Shown: positions 8,884 through 18,330, counted from the stretch's first letter. The stretch is 64,000 nucleotides of DNA from Nonomuraea montanisoli (GCF_013363975.1 NZ_JABWGN010000014.1:205708-269707); one strand, 5' to 3'. Translations and numbers: made by a program. The notes: a model not told the origin generated them from the sequence alone.

Positions 8884-9066
8884 TCATCGCACCCCGCCCC
8901 GGTCCCACCCAGTGACCAGCGGCGATGCCGGTTGCAGGCCGTCTTCCACGTCCCGCACAAGGGCGGCAGGTCCTGCCGGGGAACGCCGGTACGCGTCCGG
9001 CGGTAGATCCGCCCAGTTGATCAACACGAGTCGCCTTGATCGACGGGGCGGCTCGAGATCGGTCAT
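8884..9066 (-). CDS. 60-residue hypothetical protein coupled to the GNAT gene
   Basis: The ATG (9066) overlaps the stop codon of the upstream GNAT gene as ATGA, the usual sign of translational coupling. The product has a basic start (EPPRRSRRLVLINWADLPPD) and no recognisable domain. The C-terminal end may have been cut by insertion-sequence debris that starts right after it. It could be a genuine small protein or the stump of a longer one. Confidence 0.45.
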   Translation of the reverse strand: MTDLEPPRRSRRLVLINWADLPPDAYRRSPAGPAALVRDVEDGLQPASPLVTGWDRGGVR

Positions 9067-9530
9067 CGTGAGTCGACGGTGGCTCTCAGGATGGGAAGCG
9101 ATCGGCCAGGAGCGACTTCTCGTTCCCCGACACGCTCGGCCCCCATCCGCAGGTAGAACGCTTCGGCGTGCGGGTCGGACTCGATGGTCAAGGTATGGAA
9201 GCCGGCGCCACGCGCCGATTCGACGGCGTGCTCCCAGAGCGTACGCCCCAGACCGGTACCGATGACCTCGGGTTCGAGGAAGAGGTCTGCCAGTTCGCCG
9301 TGCGGGGGTTCGCCAGAGATCTGGTAGTAACCCGCCAGCGCGCAGTCCCGCTCCGCGACGACGACACGACCGTCACGGATGGCGGCGGAACTGATCGACA
9401 GCATCTCCGCCATCCGGTCCAGCATCGCCTGCGGATAACCCCAATACGCCTTCGAACGCCGAGTTAGCGCGGTGAGCGCATCCGCTTCGCCCGGCTCGGC
9501 GGCGCGCAATATGATCTTGTTCACCGCCAC
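9063..9530 (-). CDS. GNAT-family N-acetyltransferase
   Basis: I start at GTG 9530 (155 residues), with AAGGGGG placed nine bases upstream; an ATG at 9551 is less well served. The GNAT core is evident: ELADLFLEPEVIGTGLGRTL is motif A with the acetyl-CoA binding pattern (Q/R)xxGxG/A reduced to IGTGLG, followed by the FYLRMGAERVGE motif B. It uses acetyl-CoA to acetylate an unknown amine. The gene sits between two inverted transposase remnants and is coupled to a 60-residue ORF. Confidence 0.85.
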   Translation of the reverse strand: MAVNKIILRAAEPGEADALTALTRRSKAYWGYPQAMLDRMAEMLSISSAAIRDGRVVVAERDCALAGYYQISGEPPHGELADLFLEPEVIGTGLGRTLWEHAVESARGAGFHTLTIESDPHAEAFYLRMGAERVGEREVAPGRSLPILRATVDSR

Positions 9531-9674
9531 AGTATCGCCCCCCTTGTCCATCCGAGGCGAAGGATTATCAGGCCGCCGCGCCGGGTGAGGTCCACGGCGT
9601 CGGCCACGATCACTGGGGTACGGCGTGTCGCCTGCTGAAACGCGAGGCGATCTCGATCGCCATCGCGACCGTCT

Positions 9675-9781
9675 CCGCCGGCATCGGGCCAGGGCTACCC
9701 GCTTCGACAAGCGCGCGCATCTACCGAGGCACCCTCGATCTCGCCTCGATCCGGATCTCGCTCCGGGACCCCATCACATGA
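9675..9781 (+). pseudogene. IS5-family transposase 3'-end remnant (inverted copy)
   Basis: About 105 bases closely match the reverse complement of the 3' end of the 8541-8850 remnant: CGGCATCGGGCC, then CTACCCGCTTCGACAAGCG, ending CGGGACCCCATCACATGA. A few bases are lost, so the reading frame shifts after TRFDKR. With the other copy it flanks the GNAT gene as outward-facing transposase ends. Confidence 0.7.
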
Positions 9782-9884
9782 TCACGGGACACGACCTGCG
9801 CTGCAGGGCGCGGAGGATCTGCCGGCCTCTTTCGCACGAGAGGATCACGGACTCCTGGAGCGAGGCCGGACACGATGGTCATGA

Positions 9885-10330
9885 CTCGCCCGTTCAGGCT
9901 CCCCGGGCATCATCGGCAGCACCGGCTGGGAGCCATCCAGCACCTGGACCTGCGTCTTTTCATCCGCGCACAGCACCAGCGCCCGCTCTGGCGGATTCAG
10001 ACACAGCCCCACGATGTCACGGACCTTGTCCACGAACTGCGGATCGGCCGGCAGCTTGAAAGTCTCCTGCTTGTGCGGCTTGAGACCGAACGCCCGCCAG
10101 ATCCGCGAGACCGCCGTCTGTGACATGCCGGCCGCCGCCGCCATCGACCGGGTCGACCAGTGCGTGGCATCGACGGGCTTGGTCTCCAGGGTCTTGACGA
10201 CCACCGCCTCGACCGCCTCACCGGTGATCTTCCTCGGCGCTCCGGGGCGCGGTCCATCGGCCGGCCCTTCCAGCCCCGACTCGATGAACCGCGCCCGCAC
10301 GTACCGCCTTCCGGACACCGTCAAGCCCTG
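9885..10330 (-). pseudogene. IS630-family transposase remnant
   Basis: The frame encodes the middle of an IS630-type transposase: helix-turn-helix region (SMAAAAGMSQTAVSRIWRAF), the linker FGLKPHKQETFKLPADPQFV, and the beginning of the DDE domain (ALVLCADEKTQVQVLDGSQP) with its first catalytic Asp. It stops making sense after PMMPGEPERASHD, and the N-terminal 50 or so residues are also missing. The element is truncated at both ends and inactive. Confidence 0.8.
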
Positions 10331-10343
10331 CGGTGGTCGCCGA

Positions 10344-10730
10344 TCACGAGCCGGACTCCGGTCGGAGTGGTGTCAGCACACGATCGTCGACGTCGTTCAG
10401 CGCTCTCCGCACGGCGCCGAGTGCGACGGCCGTGTCGCCGAGGGCTGACAGCGCGAGCCGGGGCTCCACCAGGGTGCGCGGACGCAGATGCCGTTCGACG
10501 GCGGCCAGCAGCTGATCGCCCGCCCGGGACAACCCGCCGCCGATCACGACCAGGTCGGGATCCAGGATGAGGTACACGGCGGCCAGGCCGCGGGCCAAGC
10601 GCGCACAGATCGTGTCGATGATCGTCTTCGCCAGTGCGCTACCCGCGGCCGCGGCCTCGAACAGGGCCGCCGGCAGCGCATCCTGTGTGCTAGCCGCGAT
10701 GCCGTGAGCAGATGATCCGACGCTGATGAT
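10344..10730 (-). pseudogene. ROK-family protein, C-terminal fragment
   Basis: The sequence has the typical ROK C-terminal half: ARLARGLAAVYLILDPDLVV, then IGGGLSRAGDQLLAAVERHL, then ALGDTAVALGAVRRALND. The N-terminal sugar-kinase half with the ATP loop and zinc site is missing, replaced by non-homologous sequence. It is therefore the tail of a sugar kinase or NagC/XylR-type repressor cut off by rearrangement in this insertion-sequence-rich region. Confidence 0.7.
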
Positions 10731-10905
10731 GTGATGGCCGTGCCTCCTTTCGTCCCTACAGCAAGGCGAAGCACGGCCACATGGGACAGCGCCGATGCTC
10801 CCCCGGTATAGCGGACTGGGGACCATCTCCCCGAAGTACGGGTGGATCATCTCTGGTCCACTATGCCGGTGTCTCTTCCGAAGGCGCGCATGCTGGTGGC
10901 ACTCA

Positions 10906-11697
10906 TCAGGAGGTGAGCACATTGACCAGTGTCCTGCGGTTACGCAACAGCCAGCGGGCCGACCGCGCCCGCCACGCCATCGCCCACAGCCCGACGTGGT
11001 GGGAGGTCATGTCGGGGGTGACGCGCGCGTCGTCGGCCTCCCAGGCGATCTCCGAGACGACGAACTCCACCATCAGCTCGAACATCCTGGCCCGGTCTGC
11101 CCGGGGCAGGCCATAGGCGTCGACCATGGCCCGCATCTGCCCGGCCCGCTCGGCGAGTGGGGGCAACCCCTCCAGCTCCGCCACGATGTCGTCGTGCAGC
11201 TTGGCGTTGAGCCAGCATGCCTGCGCCAACTCGACCAATGGGTCGGTCGGCCCGGCGAACTCCCAGTCGATCAGCGCGACCGGAAGGCCGTCGCGGGCGA
11301 CGATGTTCCACGGTGCGGTGTCGCAGTGGCTGATGATCCGCCGTCCCTCACCGACCTCGCGCCCGTGCCACGGGAACCAGATGGCGTCTCTGGGGGGCGT
11401 GAACGTGCCAACCGCGTCGTGCAGATCTCTGATCAGGCGGCCCACGGCCGCCGCACCTTCGAGGGACCAGCCGCCGGGATGGGCGAACTCGCCCTCGATG
11501 TAGGTCAGCGTCTCCCTGCCTTCGGCATCGTATCCAGCCCCTACCAGGCGAGGAGCCGCGGGGAAACCCACCTCTTCGAGGTGGTTGAGCAGCGCATGCA
11601 CGGCAGGCGTCCACGGCCCCGAATCACGCACCACGACATCGCCGCGACGGTGAACAGCGCTTCGCCCGATCCCCGTGGTCAGCTCGATCTCCGTCAC
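10906..11697 (-). CDS. aminoglycoside phosphotransferase (APH)-family kinase
   Basis: The 263-residue protein has the APH catalytic loop HCDTAPWNIV (HxDxxxxN) and the metal-binding DWEFAGP motif, with PLVELAQACWL after it, as in the APH/choline-kinase-like fold. The N-lobe is short, with TYIEGEFAHP as hinge. It phosphorylates a small hydroxylated substrate; the sequence does not say whether this is an antibiotic. It is intact, although decayed mobile elements lie on both sides. Confidence 0.88.
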   Translation of the reverse strand: MTEIELTTGIGRSAVHRRGDVVVRDSGPWTPAVHALLNHLEEVGFPAAPRLVGAGYDAEGRETLTYIEGEFAHPGGWSLEGAAAVGRLIRDLHDAVGTFTPPRDAIWFPWHGREVGEGRRIISHCDTAPWNIVARDGLPVALIDWEFAGPTDPLVELAQACWLNAKLHDDIVAELEGLPPLAERAGQMRAMVDAYGLPRADRARMFELMVEFVVSEIAWEADDARVTPDMTSHHVGLWAMAWRARSARWLLRNRRTLVNVLTS

Positions 11698-11894
11698 GGC
11701 TCCATGCTCACAGCCGCGTCAACCCGATTAAGTCGTCAAGAACCGATCCACCGAACCATCGTCCGACCTGCCCCGCCACCGTCCTGATCAGGCCGCGATC
11801 CTTCTCTCGGGCCGTATCCTCCAGCGTCCCCCGGCCCCTTCGCTGCCATCCTGACCCGCGTGCGTGGTCCTGCCTAGGACCTGTTTTGTGGATC

Positions 11895-12640
11895 TCATGT
11901 GAGCCGTAGCAGCAGGCAGGCGATGGTGACACCTGCCTGGTAGCGAACAACGAGCTCGTTGTAGCGGGTGGCGATGCCTTTGAAACTGCTTGAGCCGGTT
12001 GAAGCACCGTTCGACAACGCTGCGACGCTTGTAGCGGGCCGGGTCGAACGCGCAGCGCCGATGGCCTCGACGAGCTCGCCCGGCCAGTTGGTCGGCGCGT
12101 TCAGGAATGGTCGCGCCGATGCCCCTCCGGTGCAGATAGGCGCGGATGGCCTGGGCGCTGTAGCCCTTGTCCGCGATGACGTGCTGCGGTCGGGTGCGGG
12201 GCCGGCCGCGGCCGAGCCGAGGGATGCGAAGGGCTGCCATCTCGCGGGTGAACTGGGTGCAGTCGTTGATGTTGCCGCCAGTGAGGACGAAGGCCAGCGG
12301 CAGACCGCGCCCGTCGGTGGCCAGGTGAAGCTTGGTAGACAATCCACCGCCCCGAGCGCCCGAGCGTTCGAGCGCCTGACCGCCTGAACCACCACGCCCA
12401 CCGCATCGTTATGAGCCTGGACGTGCCAAGCAGCCGTTTCCATGTCCCGTCCCCTGACCAGCGGCGGAATCGCTGGTAGATCGTCTGCCAGGAGCTGTAC
12501 CGTTCCGGGATGTCTCGTCAGTCGGTGCCGGTGCGGATCTTCCAGATGATGCCGTTGAGCACCTGTCGGTGATCCCGCCAGCGGCCACCGCGCCCCGGGT
12601 TGGCCGGCAGCAGCGGCACTCATCGAGCCCCACCCGAGCT
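11895..12640 (-). pseudogene. IS5-family transposase, frameshifted and internally deleted
   Basis: Pieces of one transposase lie in different frames on the minus strand: an N-terminal block (about 12409-12640), a central DDE block from 12342 (STKLHLATDGRGLPLAFVL, then DCTQFTREMAALRIPRLGRG, then HVIADKGYSAQAIRAYLHRR), and the C-terminal block GIATRYNELVVRYQAGVTIA ending at 11895. Frame changes near 12340 and near 11975, plus missing residues before LGRSGGG, make it inactive. The sequence next to the stop, GGACCTGTTTTGTGG (from about 11878), may be the element's end, but no confident inverted-repeat partner was found. Confidence 0.8.
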
Positions 12641-13080
12641 CACCGCGCTGCTCGAATCGGCGAATCAGAAGGCGGGCGCACCTCCCCGATCCGCAAAACA
12701 CTGCCTGGGCGCGCTTCCCCGCGTTCAAAGAATGAGCGGGACGATGGCGGTGTGTGCGCCTGGGATATCGGGGCGGCCGTCGGTAACGAGACGGATTCAG
12801 AGATTGGCCTTGATGATCTTGACGGTGGCAGTGTCCAGGGGCACCGCGGTCGGTCCCGGGAATGGCCAGTCGAGGAGGCGGTGCATCGCGGGGTCGTTGG
12901 CTGCGGTGAAAGGCACCGGCGAGGCTGCGATGCGATCGGCACGATGGCCGAGGCTTGGTGTCCCAGAGCTGGTCGAGGATAGGCACGACGAAGACGGCGA
13001 GGACTTGGGCGAGAGTCCTCCGCCGGCCAGGAACGCCACCGGGTCTCTGGTGTTCGCTGGTCCCTCGCATCAGCGAACAC
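12640..13080 (-). other. decayed coding-like tract, unrecognised
   Basis: The minus strand holds coding-like pieces interrupted by a stop and frame changes: LAQVLAVFVVPILDQLWDT, then ADRIAASPVPFTAANDPAMH continuing to TATVKIIKANL, a TGA stop, and then in the same frame IRLVTDGRPDIPGAHTAIVP. The pieces read like one decayed gene, but I cannot name the family. No intact gene is visible between the transposase remnant and the metal exporter. Confidence 0.4.
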
Positions 13081-13130
13081 CCAGACCCCGAATCGGGTTT
13101 TCCGTCGTTGTCATGTGCGAGGGCGGAACC

Positions 13131-13265
13131 CGTCGAGACGGCCACGGCTCGGGGGTCCGGGGGCCGGAGGCCACCGGCAAGGGGGTGTGGGGGAGCTCGG
13201 CTCCCCCACTGTCACAGCCCGAGCCCCGTCGCGCGAAGCGCGCCTCTGTGAGGACCTTGCCTTGC
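13131..13265 (+). repeat. dispersed palindromic repeat, copy A
   Basis: This copy runs from CGTCGAGACGGCC to the GGACCTTGCCTTG end. It contains three hairpin-forming blocks typical of the family: a C/G-rich block around GGGGGCCGGAGG, GGGGGAGC-TCG-GCTCCCCC, and GCGCGAAGCGCGC. Four other copies lie in the window at about 29.1, 30.0, 39.9 and 40.8 kb. Open frames across these copies (VGEPSSPTPP-type peptides) are artefacts of base composition. Confidence 0.85.
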
Positions 13266-13317
13266 GGCCCTGCGCACTTGTGGCACTGGCATACTCGTGG
13301 CTCCGCACAGGGGGGCG

Positions 13318-14604
13318 TCAGGGGGAAGCCAGGGCCACGGCCGCCAGGGCTGAGGCGGTCAGGCCGCCTGCTGTCACCAGGGCGGCGGCGACCAGTGGCA
13401 GGCGCCCGATCCACCGCCGTAGCCGCGGAGTTCCCGCCACGTTCAGCAACGCCTTCCTGCCCCGCAGTACGGCGACGCCGACTCCCGTGAGGGTGCCCGC
13501 CATCCCCACGCCGAAGGCCGCCACCATGGCGAGAGCGAACCCGGCTCTTCCGGTGAGCAAGCCGGTGAGCAGCAGCAGGAAGGCCGAGGGCGAGGGCAGC
13601 AGCCCGCCGGAGGCGCCCATCATCACGATGCCACGCCACGTCAGCAACGCATCCACGTCTCCGTGCCCATGCCCGTGACCGTGCCCATGCCCGTGGCCGT
13701 GCCCATGCCCGTGGCCGTGACCGTGGGTGGGCCAGAGGCGGACGTGGCGGCGCAGGAGGCCGATGCCGACCCCGAGCACGACGAGTGCCCCTCCCAGCTG
13801 CAGCCACCGTGTCACCACCCCCAGGGAGGGCCCGCTGTCCATGGCGAGCCACCAGCCGACCGCCAGCACGGCGACCGACACGGTGTGCATGGCCGCCACG
13901 ACCACCCCCAGCAGCACCGCGTCCCGGGTCCTGCCGTTGCCGCCCACCAGGTATCCAGCCGTCAGGGTCTTGCCGTGCCCGGGTGCGCAGGCGTGCGCCG
14001 CGCCGGCCACCAGCGCGACCAGCAGCGCCAGCGGCAGCACCACATCGCTGTCCACCAGGGAGGACAGCTCGGCCGTCCAAACGGCGGACGCGCTCAGCGG
14101 CCGGGGAGCGGTGCCCGTACCGTCGAGCGGCCCGGGAGCGGTCCCCGTACCGTCGAAACGCAGCACGTGCGCGGGCGCGGCCGCCGTGTGCAGGGCGCCC
14201 CCGCCGCTCGGCGTCGTGGACACCGTCCGATAGGCCGGGTCCAGGTCGGTGAGGGTGGTGATGGTGAGCGTGACGGCGCGGACCGCGGCCGGGCACCGGA
14301 AACGGAGGACCGCTCCGGAGCCGGCGAGGTCCCGCACCGCCCCCAGCCGGCAGGTTCTCCCGTCCTGCGACACCGCGATGTGCTCACCGAGATAGCCGCC
14401 CACCGGTTGAGCGAGCCGCGCCAGGTCGTCGGCGGCGGCCGACCAGGTCACCTCGACCGTGTCGCCGCTCGCGGTCACCTTCGCCGCGAGCGGCGGGCCG
14501 AAGGGGTGTGCCCACCCCGGGCCCGCCGCTCCCAGCAGGGTCAGCGCCGCCAGTCCCGCGACTGCGAGCAGGCGGGCCAGACCCCGTGCCGTGGTCCCGA
14601 TCAC
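13318..14604 (-). CDS. NicO-type nickel/cobalt exporter with periplasmic N-domain
   Basis: The gene starts at GTG 14604, overlapping the stop of the upstream phosphoesterase gene as GTGA; 428 residues. A signal peptide (LLAVAGLAALTLLGAAGPGW, then AHPFG) is followed by a roughly 150-residue extracytoplasmic domain, then six membrane segments of the NicO/RcnA fold with HACAPGHGKT in the first. A cytoplasmic loop is a run of about twelve His-Gly pairs (13664-13726), a metal-binding tract common in this family. It probably exports Ni or Co ions. The upstream secreted phosphoesterase is translationally coupled, which suggests a shared metal-related role. Confidence 0.85.
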   Translation of the reverse strand: MIGTTARGLARLLAVAGLAALTLLGAAGPGWAHPFGPPLAAKVTASGDTVEVTWSAAADDLARLAQPVGGYLGEHIAVSQDGRTCRLGAVRDLAGSGAVLRFRCPAAVRAVTLTITTLTDLDPAYRTVSTTPSGGGALHTAAAPAHVLRFDGTGTAPGPLDGTGTAPRPLSASAVWTAELSSLVDSDVVLPLALLVALVAGAAHACAPGHGKTLTAGYLVGGNGRTRDAVLLGVVVAAMHTVSVAVLAVGWWLAMDSGPSLGVVTRWLQLGGALVVLGVGIGLLRRHVRLWPTHGHGHGHGHGHGHGHGHGHGHGDVDALLTWRGIVMMGASGGLLPSPSAFLLLLTGLLTGRAGFALAMVAAFGVGMAGTLTGVGVAVLRGRKALLNVAGTPRLRRWIGRLPLVAAALVTAGGLTASALAAVALASP

Positions 14605-17600
14605 TGGCCGCGGATCCTCGTGGTCGCGAGCGCGTGGATCGAGCCGTCGTCGGTCAGCGCGTAGAGCATGGTCCCGCTCACCGACAGCGCGGACGCCACG
14701 CCCGCGCCCAGGTTGTACTCGGCCAGCCTGCGGCCGCTCGCCCGGTCGAGCGCCACCACGCGCCCGTCCCAGGTCGTGGCATAGACGACGGTCTCGGTCG
14801 CCAGCGTGTGCATCGCCGGCGACCCGGGACCCGCCGCCGCGCAGCCGCCCGCGACCCGCCACTTGTCGTCCATCGGGCTCTCCCCCGGCAGGTACCCCAG
14901 CGGCGTCTCCCAGACCGGCTTGTCGGGGGTCGCCGAGGCGGTGTCGTAGGCCCTGACCACGCCGTCGACACTGGCCACGTACGCCATCGCGCCCCTGGTC
15001 GCCGGGCTGGTCACCGGAGGCGGCCCGGGTTCACAGGCGCTCGCCGTTCCGAGCTTGGCCTGCCAGAGCACCTTCGCCCCCGCCTGAAGGTCGTGACCGC
15101 GCACGCCCGAGGAGGTCGCGGTCACCATCTGCGTGTCGGTGAAGGCGGGCGAGGACTGGGTGAACAGGTCGCCGCCGGTGTCCACCGAGGACTGCTGCTT
15201 GCAGCTGCCCAGGTCCATCGCGATCAGCGACTGGCTGGATCCCGAGTGCAGGTAGGCGGTGGTGGCGCCGGGCCTGCGTACGGCGACGCTGTGGAACTCG
15301 CCCCAGGCGGCGGGCGCGCCGAAGCCGCCGGGCAGCCTGGCGCCGGTCCTGGCGTCACGGCACACCACGGTGTCCCATGCCTGGTAGACCGCCACAGAGC
15401 GGCCCGGCAGGTCGAAGACGCTCACCGGCCCACCGGCCCGGCCATAGCGACGCACGGTCTTGCCGGCGACGTGCTCGTCGTCGATCGTCTCCCACGCCAC
15501 CTTGCCGGTGGCCGCGTCGAGGGCGTAGACCCGGCCGACGCCGGTGGTGAGGTAGACCTTGCCGTCGTGGACGGTCGGGAAGGACTCCGCGTCGCCGTCC
15601 AGGTAGGTCCGCCACACCTCCGCACCGCTCAGCCCGTCGTAGGCCAGCATCATGCTGTACGGCGAGTCGAAGGCCTGCGAGGCGACGATCACCTTGCCGT
15701 CCCACACGGCCGCGCCGTTGAGGTGGAACTGCTCGCCGGTGCTGGCCGCCCAGCGCAGGCCGAGCCTGGCGCCCGGGTCGTCCTCGGCCGACGAGCGGGA
15801 CTCCTCGCCGCCGCCCTGCCTGGTCCAGTCCCGGCCGAGCCGGGGCTGGTCGAGGCGGCCGTCCGCGACCACCTGGAACGTGGTCCTGACCGTCGGCCAG
15901 GCCTTGCCGGCGGTGTCGACCGCGACCATCTCCGCCGTGTACGTGCCCGGACGCAGCCCGGAGATCCGGGAGCTGACCCTGGTCCACGAGACGTGCGCCG
16001 TGGGGCACGGCTCCGCCGTACCGCCCGGCGGGGTGTAGCAGTTGACCCGGCCCGTGGGCCTGGTCTCGCGCCCGAACTTCAGGCGCCGGTCGTGCCGGAC
16101 CACGTTGCCGTTCTTGAAGCGGATGGTCAGCTCGGCCGTCGCCGGGGTGCGGCCGTCGTCCTCGGCGTACAGCTCGACGGGGACGCCGGCCTTGGCCCCG
16201 TGGACGCTGCCCTCGGCGGGACTGACCAGCGCGACGTCGTCGTCGACCTCGAACTGGCGGTGGGTGCCCGCGATGTAGCCGGTGTCCTCGTTCTCCTTGG
16301 TGTCCGGGTCGTCGGTGATCCCGGCGAAGTCGAGGATCTTGTAGTCGGGCCTGGCGGCGTCGATGCCGTACACGCCCATGTTGTTGACCTCGACCGACCT
16401 GGCGAACGCGCCGCGCCGGTACTCGGCCTGCTGGTTGTGGCCCGCCGCGAACATCCGCACGTCGTACTTGGCCAGCTCGTCGACGATCGGCTGCATGCCG
16501 GCGCCGGGACCCCAGCGGGTGAACAGCGAGCGGTGCGCGAAGACCAGCACCTGCTTGCCGGCCGCGTGCCTGCGCAGGTCCTCACGCAGCCACGCGAGCT
16601 GCGGGGCCAGGCCGCTGGAGTCGTAGTTGTCCTCCAGCACGACGACGTGGCGCCCACCTCGGTCGAAGCTGTACCACTCGGGGCCCATGTTCCTGCGCCA
16701 GTACTCCAGGCTGCCGCCGTAGCCGACGGAGGTGGCGGCGCCGCCGATGTCGTGGTTGCCGATGACCGGATAGTACGGATGGCCGAGCTTGCCCTTGCGC
16801 AGTCCCTCGCGCAGGATGTCGTAGCCACCCTGGCGGCGAGGCTCGGCCGCGTAGTCGCTCACCGTGAGGTCGCCCGTGGTCATGGTCAGCGTGGCGCCGT
16901 GCACCTCGGCCATCGCCTCGACCTGCCCCTGCCAGCGCGGCAACGTGTTCCTGGCCTCGGCGTCGGAGCGGTTGCTCACCTCGACGTCGGAGACCATCAG
17001 CCACTTCTCCTCGGGGTCGGCGGCGGCGGCGTCGGCGACCAGCGCGAAGTCCAGCCCCTTCACCGGCCCCTGCCCGCCGGGCACCTCCCGGAAGAACGCC
17101 GGCACGTAGTCGTCGCGCAGCACCGGCGTGTAGCCGTTCGGCGAGACGATGCTGACCAGGTCGGTCTCCCTGCGGTTGCGGTCGACGGTCATCGCGTAGC
17201 CGCCGTCGGCGCCGGTGGTCGCCCACTGCGCGCCGTCGGTGACGGACACGCCCGGCATGCCCTTCTCCCCGGCGTCCTTGACGCCGTCGCCGTCCCGGTC
17301 GGCGAAGACCGTCCCTTCGACGGCCACCTGGTCGGCGCCGCGACCGGCGAGGGTGAAGGTGACCGGCGGGCTCAACGGGTCGTAGCCGTCGTCGGCCAGG
17401 AAGTACGCCTTCCAGGTCCCCTCGCCGAGAGCGCCGCTGCCGAGCGTGACGGTGCCCGCGGCGAGCGGCGCGTACACCCAGGACTTCGACGCGACGTCGC
17501 CGGGCTTGTCGTCCGGGCCGTACAGGCCCACCCAGTTGCGGGGGCCCGGCTTGTCGGTGGTGTAGCGGAAGGTGAGCGGGTCGCCGACCTTCGGGTTGAC

Positions 17601-18302
17601 GGCGGTGAGTTCGAGCGTGCTGCCGGCGGCGGTCGCGCTCGGCGTCGTGGTGCTCGGGGTCGTGGTGCTCGGCGTCGTGGTGCTCGGGGGAGTGTCCACG
17701 GCGGCCTGTGCGGTGCCCGGCGCGAGCACCGCGATCACGACCCCCGCCGCCACGACTCCCAGCCATCCTGTACGGCGGCGCAGCCAGAGCACCGCGGTGA
17801 CGGCCAGGACCGCGCCGAGCAGGATCACCACGAGGGACAGCGGCGGCCACGGCGAGGGCGGCGCGTGCGCGCCGGTGGCGTCCACGACCGGAGACGCGCC
17901 GGTCACGTTCGACGTGACGCCGTCGAACTCGGCCACGATCTGCGACAGCCCGCCCGCGCGCATCAGCGCGCCCAGATCGAGGCTGTCCACGGCGCACGAC
18001 CACCCGAGTTCGACGACCACGCCACCGGGGATGCCACCGCCGTCGCCGGACACGCCGTGCGCGCTGACCGGGCAGCCGCCTCCCAGCAGCTCGCTCGCCC
18101 AGGCGCCGGCGCGCTCGGCGGTCACGACGTCCCTGTGCACAACCAAGCGACCGCTTGTCATCCCGGCGACGGTGCTGACGACCAGCTCGGCATGGTCACG
18201 ACTCAGGTGGGCGGACGCGGGGCCTGCGGAGATGCCGAGCGTGATGCCCAGCGCCGCCACGAACACCGCCATCACCCGTGCGGCACGTAAGATGCGATTC
18301 AT
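14601..18302 (-). CDS. secreted calcineurin-like phosphoesterase fused to a PQQ-type beta-propeller
   Basis: ATG 18302 gives 1233 residues (a GTG at 18314 is possible). Order of parts: signal peptide to about residue 35; an extracytoplasmic domain like the one in the NicO partner; a membrane segment (PLSLVVILLGAVLAVTAVLW); a Thr/Ser/Pro linker of repeated TTTPS; a beta domain (VGLYGPDDKPGD); an SdrD/MetallophosN-like domain with a calcium-type loop DRDGDGVKD; the metallophosphoesterase core with TGDLTVSDY, GNHD, FAHRS and AGHNQQ; a MetallophosC-like domain; and about 400 residues of PQQ-like propeller repeats (VYALDAATGKVAWET, VVALDRASGRRLAEYNL). It is predicted to be a cell-surface phosphodiesterase. 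It shares a GTGA overlap with the metal exporter. Confidence 0.85.
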   Translation of the reverse strand: MNRILRAARVMAVFVAALGITLGISAGPASAHLSRDHAELVVSTVAGMTSGRLVVHRDVVTAERAGAWASELLGGGCPVSAHGVSGDGGGIPGGVVVELGWSCAVDSLDLGALMRAGGLSQIVAEFDGVTSNVTGASPVVDATGAHAPPSPWPPLSLVVILLGAVLAVTAVLWLRRRTGWLGVVAAGVVIAVLAPGTAQAAVDTPPSTTTPSTTTPSTTTPSATAAGSTLELTAVNPKVGDPLTFRYTTDKPGPRNWVGLYGPDDKPGDVASKSWVYAPLAAGTVTLGSGALGEGTWKAYFLADDGYDPLSPPVTFTLAGRGADQVAVEGTVFADRDGDGVKDAGEKGMPGVSVTDGAQWATTGADGGYAMTVDRNRRETDLVSIVSPNGYTPVLRDDYVPAFFREVPGGQGPVKGLDFALVADAAAADPEEKWLMVSDVEVSNRSDAEARNTLPRWQGQVEAMAEVHGATLTMTTGDLTVSDYAAEPRRQGGYDILREGLRKGKLGHPYYPVIGNHDIGGAATSVGYGGSLEYWRRNMGPEWYSFDRGGRHVVVLEDNYDSSGLAPQLAWLREDLRRHAAGKQVLVFAHRSLFTRWGPGAGMQPIVDELAKYDVRMFAAGHNQQAEYRRGAFARSVEVNNMGVYGIDAARPDYKILDFAGITDDPDTKENEDTGYIAGTHRQFEVDDDVALVSPAEGSVHGAKAGVPVELYAEDDGRTPATAELTIRFKNGNVVRHDRRLKFGRETRPTGRVNCYTPPGGTAEPCPTAHVSWTRVSSRISGLRPGTYTAEMVAVDTAGKAWPTVRTTFQVVADGRLDQPRLGRDWTRQGGGEESRSSAEDDPGARLGLRWAASTGEQFHLNGAAVWDGKVIVASQAFDSPYSMMLAYDGLSGAEVWRTYLDGDAESFPTVHDGKVYLTTGVGRVYALDAATGKVAWETIDDEHVAGKTVRRYGRAGGPVSVFDLPGRSVAVYQAWDTVVCRDARTGARLPGGFGAPAAWGEFHSVAVRRPGATTAYLHSGSSQSLIAMDLGSCKQQSSVDTGGDLFTQSSPAFTDTQMVTATSSGVRGHDLQAGAKVLWQAKLGTASACEPGPPPVTSPATRGAMAYVASVDGVVRAYDTASATPDKPVWETPLGYLPGESPMDDKWRVAGGCAAAGPGSPAMHTLATETVVYATTWDGRVVALDRASGRRLAEYNLGAGVASALSVSGTMLYALTDDGSIHALATTRIRGQ

Positions 18303-18330
18303 AGTGTTTGACACGCGACAAAACTAGACA

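Noticed and set aside
10730..10800. GGCCGTGC/GCACGGCC inverted repeat as an insertion-sequence end
   Set aside because: The stem is only 8-9 bp, no partner copy or target duplication is visible, and it may be a chance hairpin.
13664..13726. Repeat array suggestive of a regulatory element
   Set aside because: The repeats encode His-Gly pairs within the NicO exporter, a known feature of the family.
14508..18290. Very long plus-strand open frame (over 1200 codons)
   Set aside because: It is the mirror of the minus-strand phosphoesterase gene. Its translation is Arg/Gly/Val/His-rich without any domain, as expected for the opposite strand of GC-rich coding DNA.
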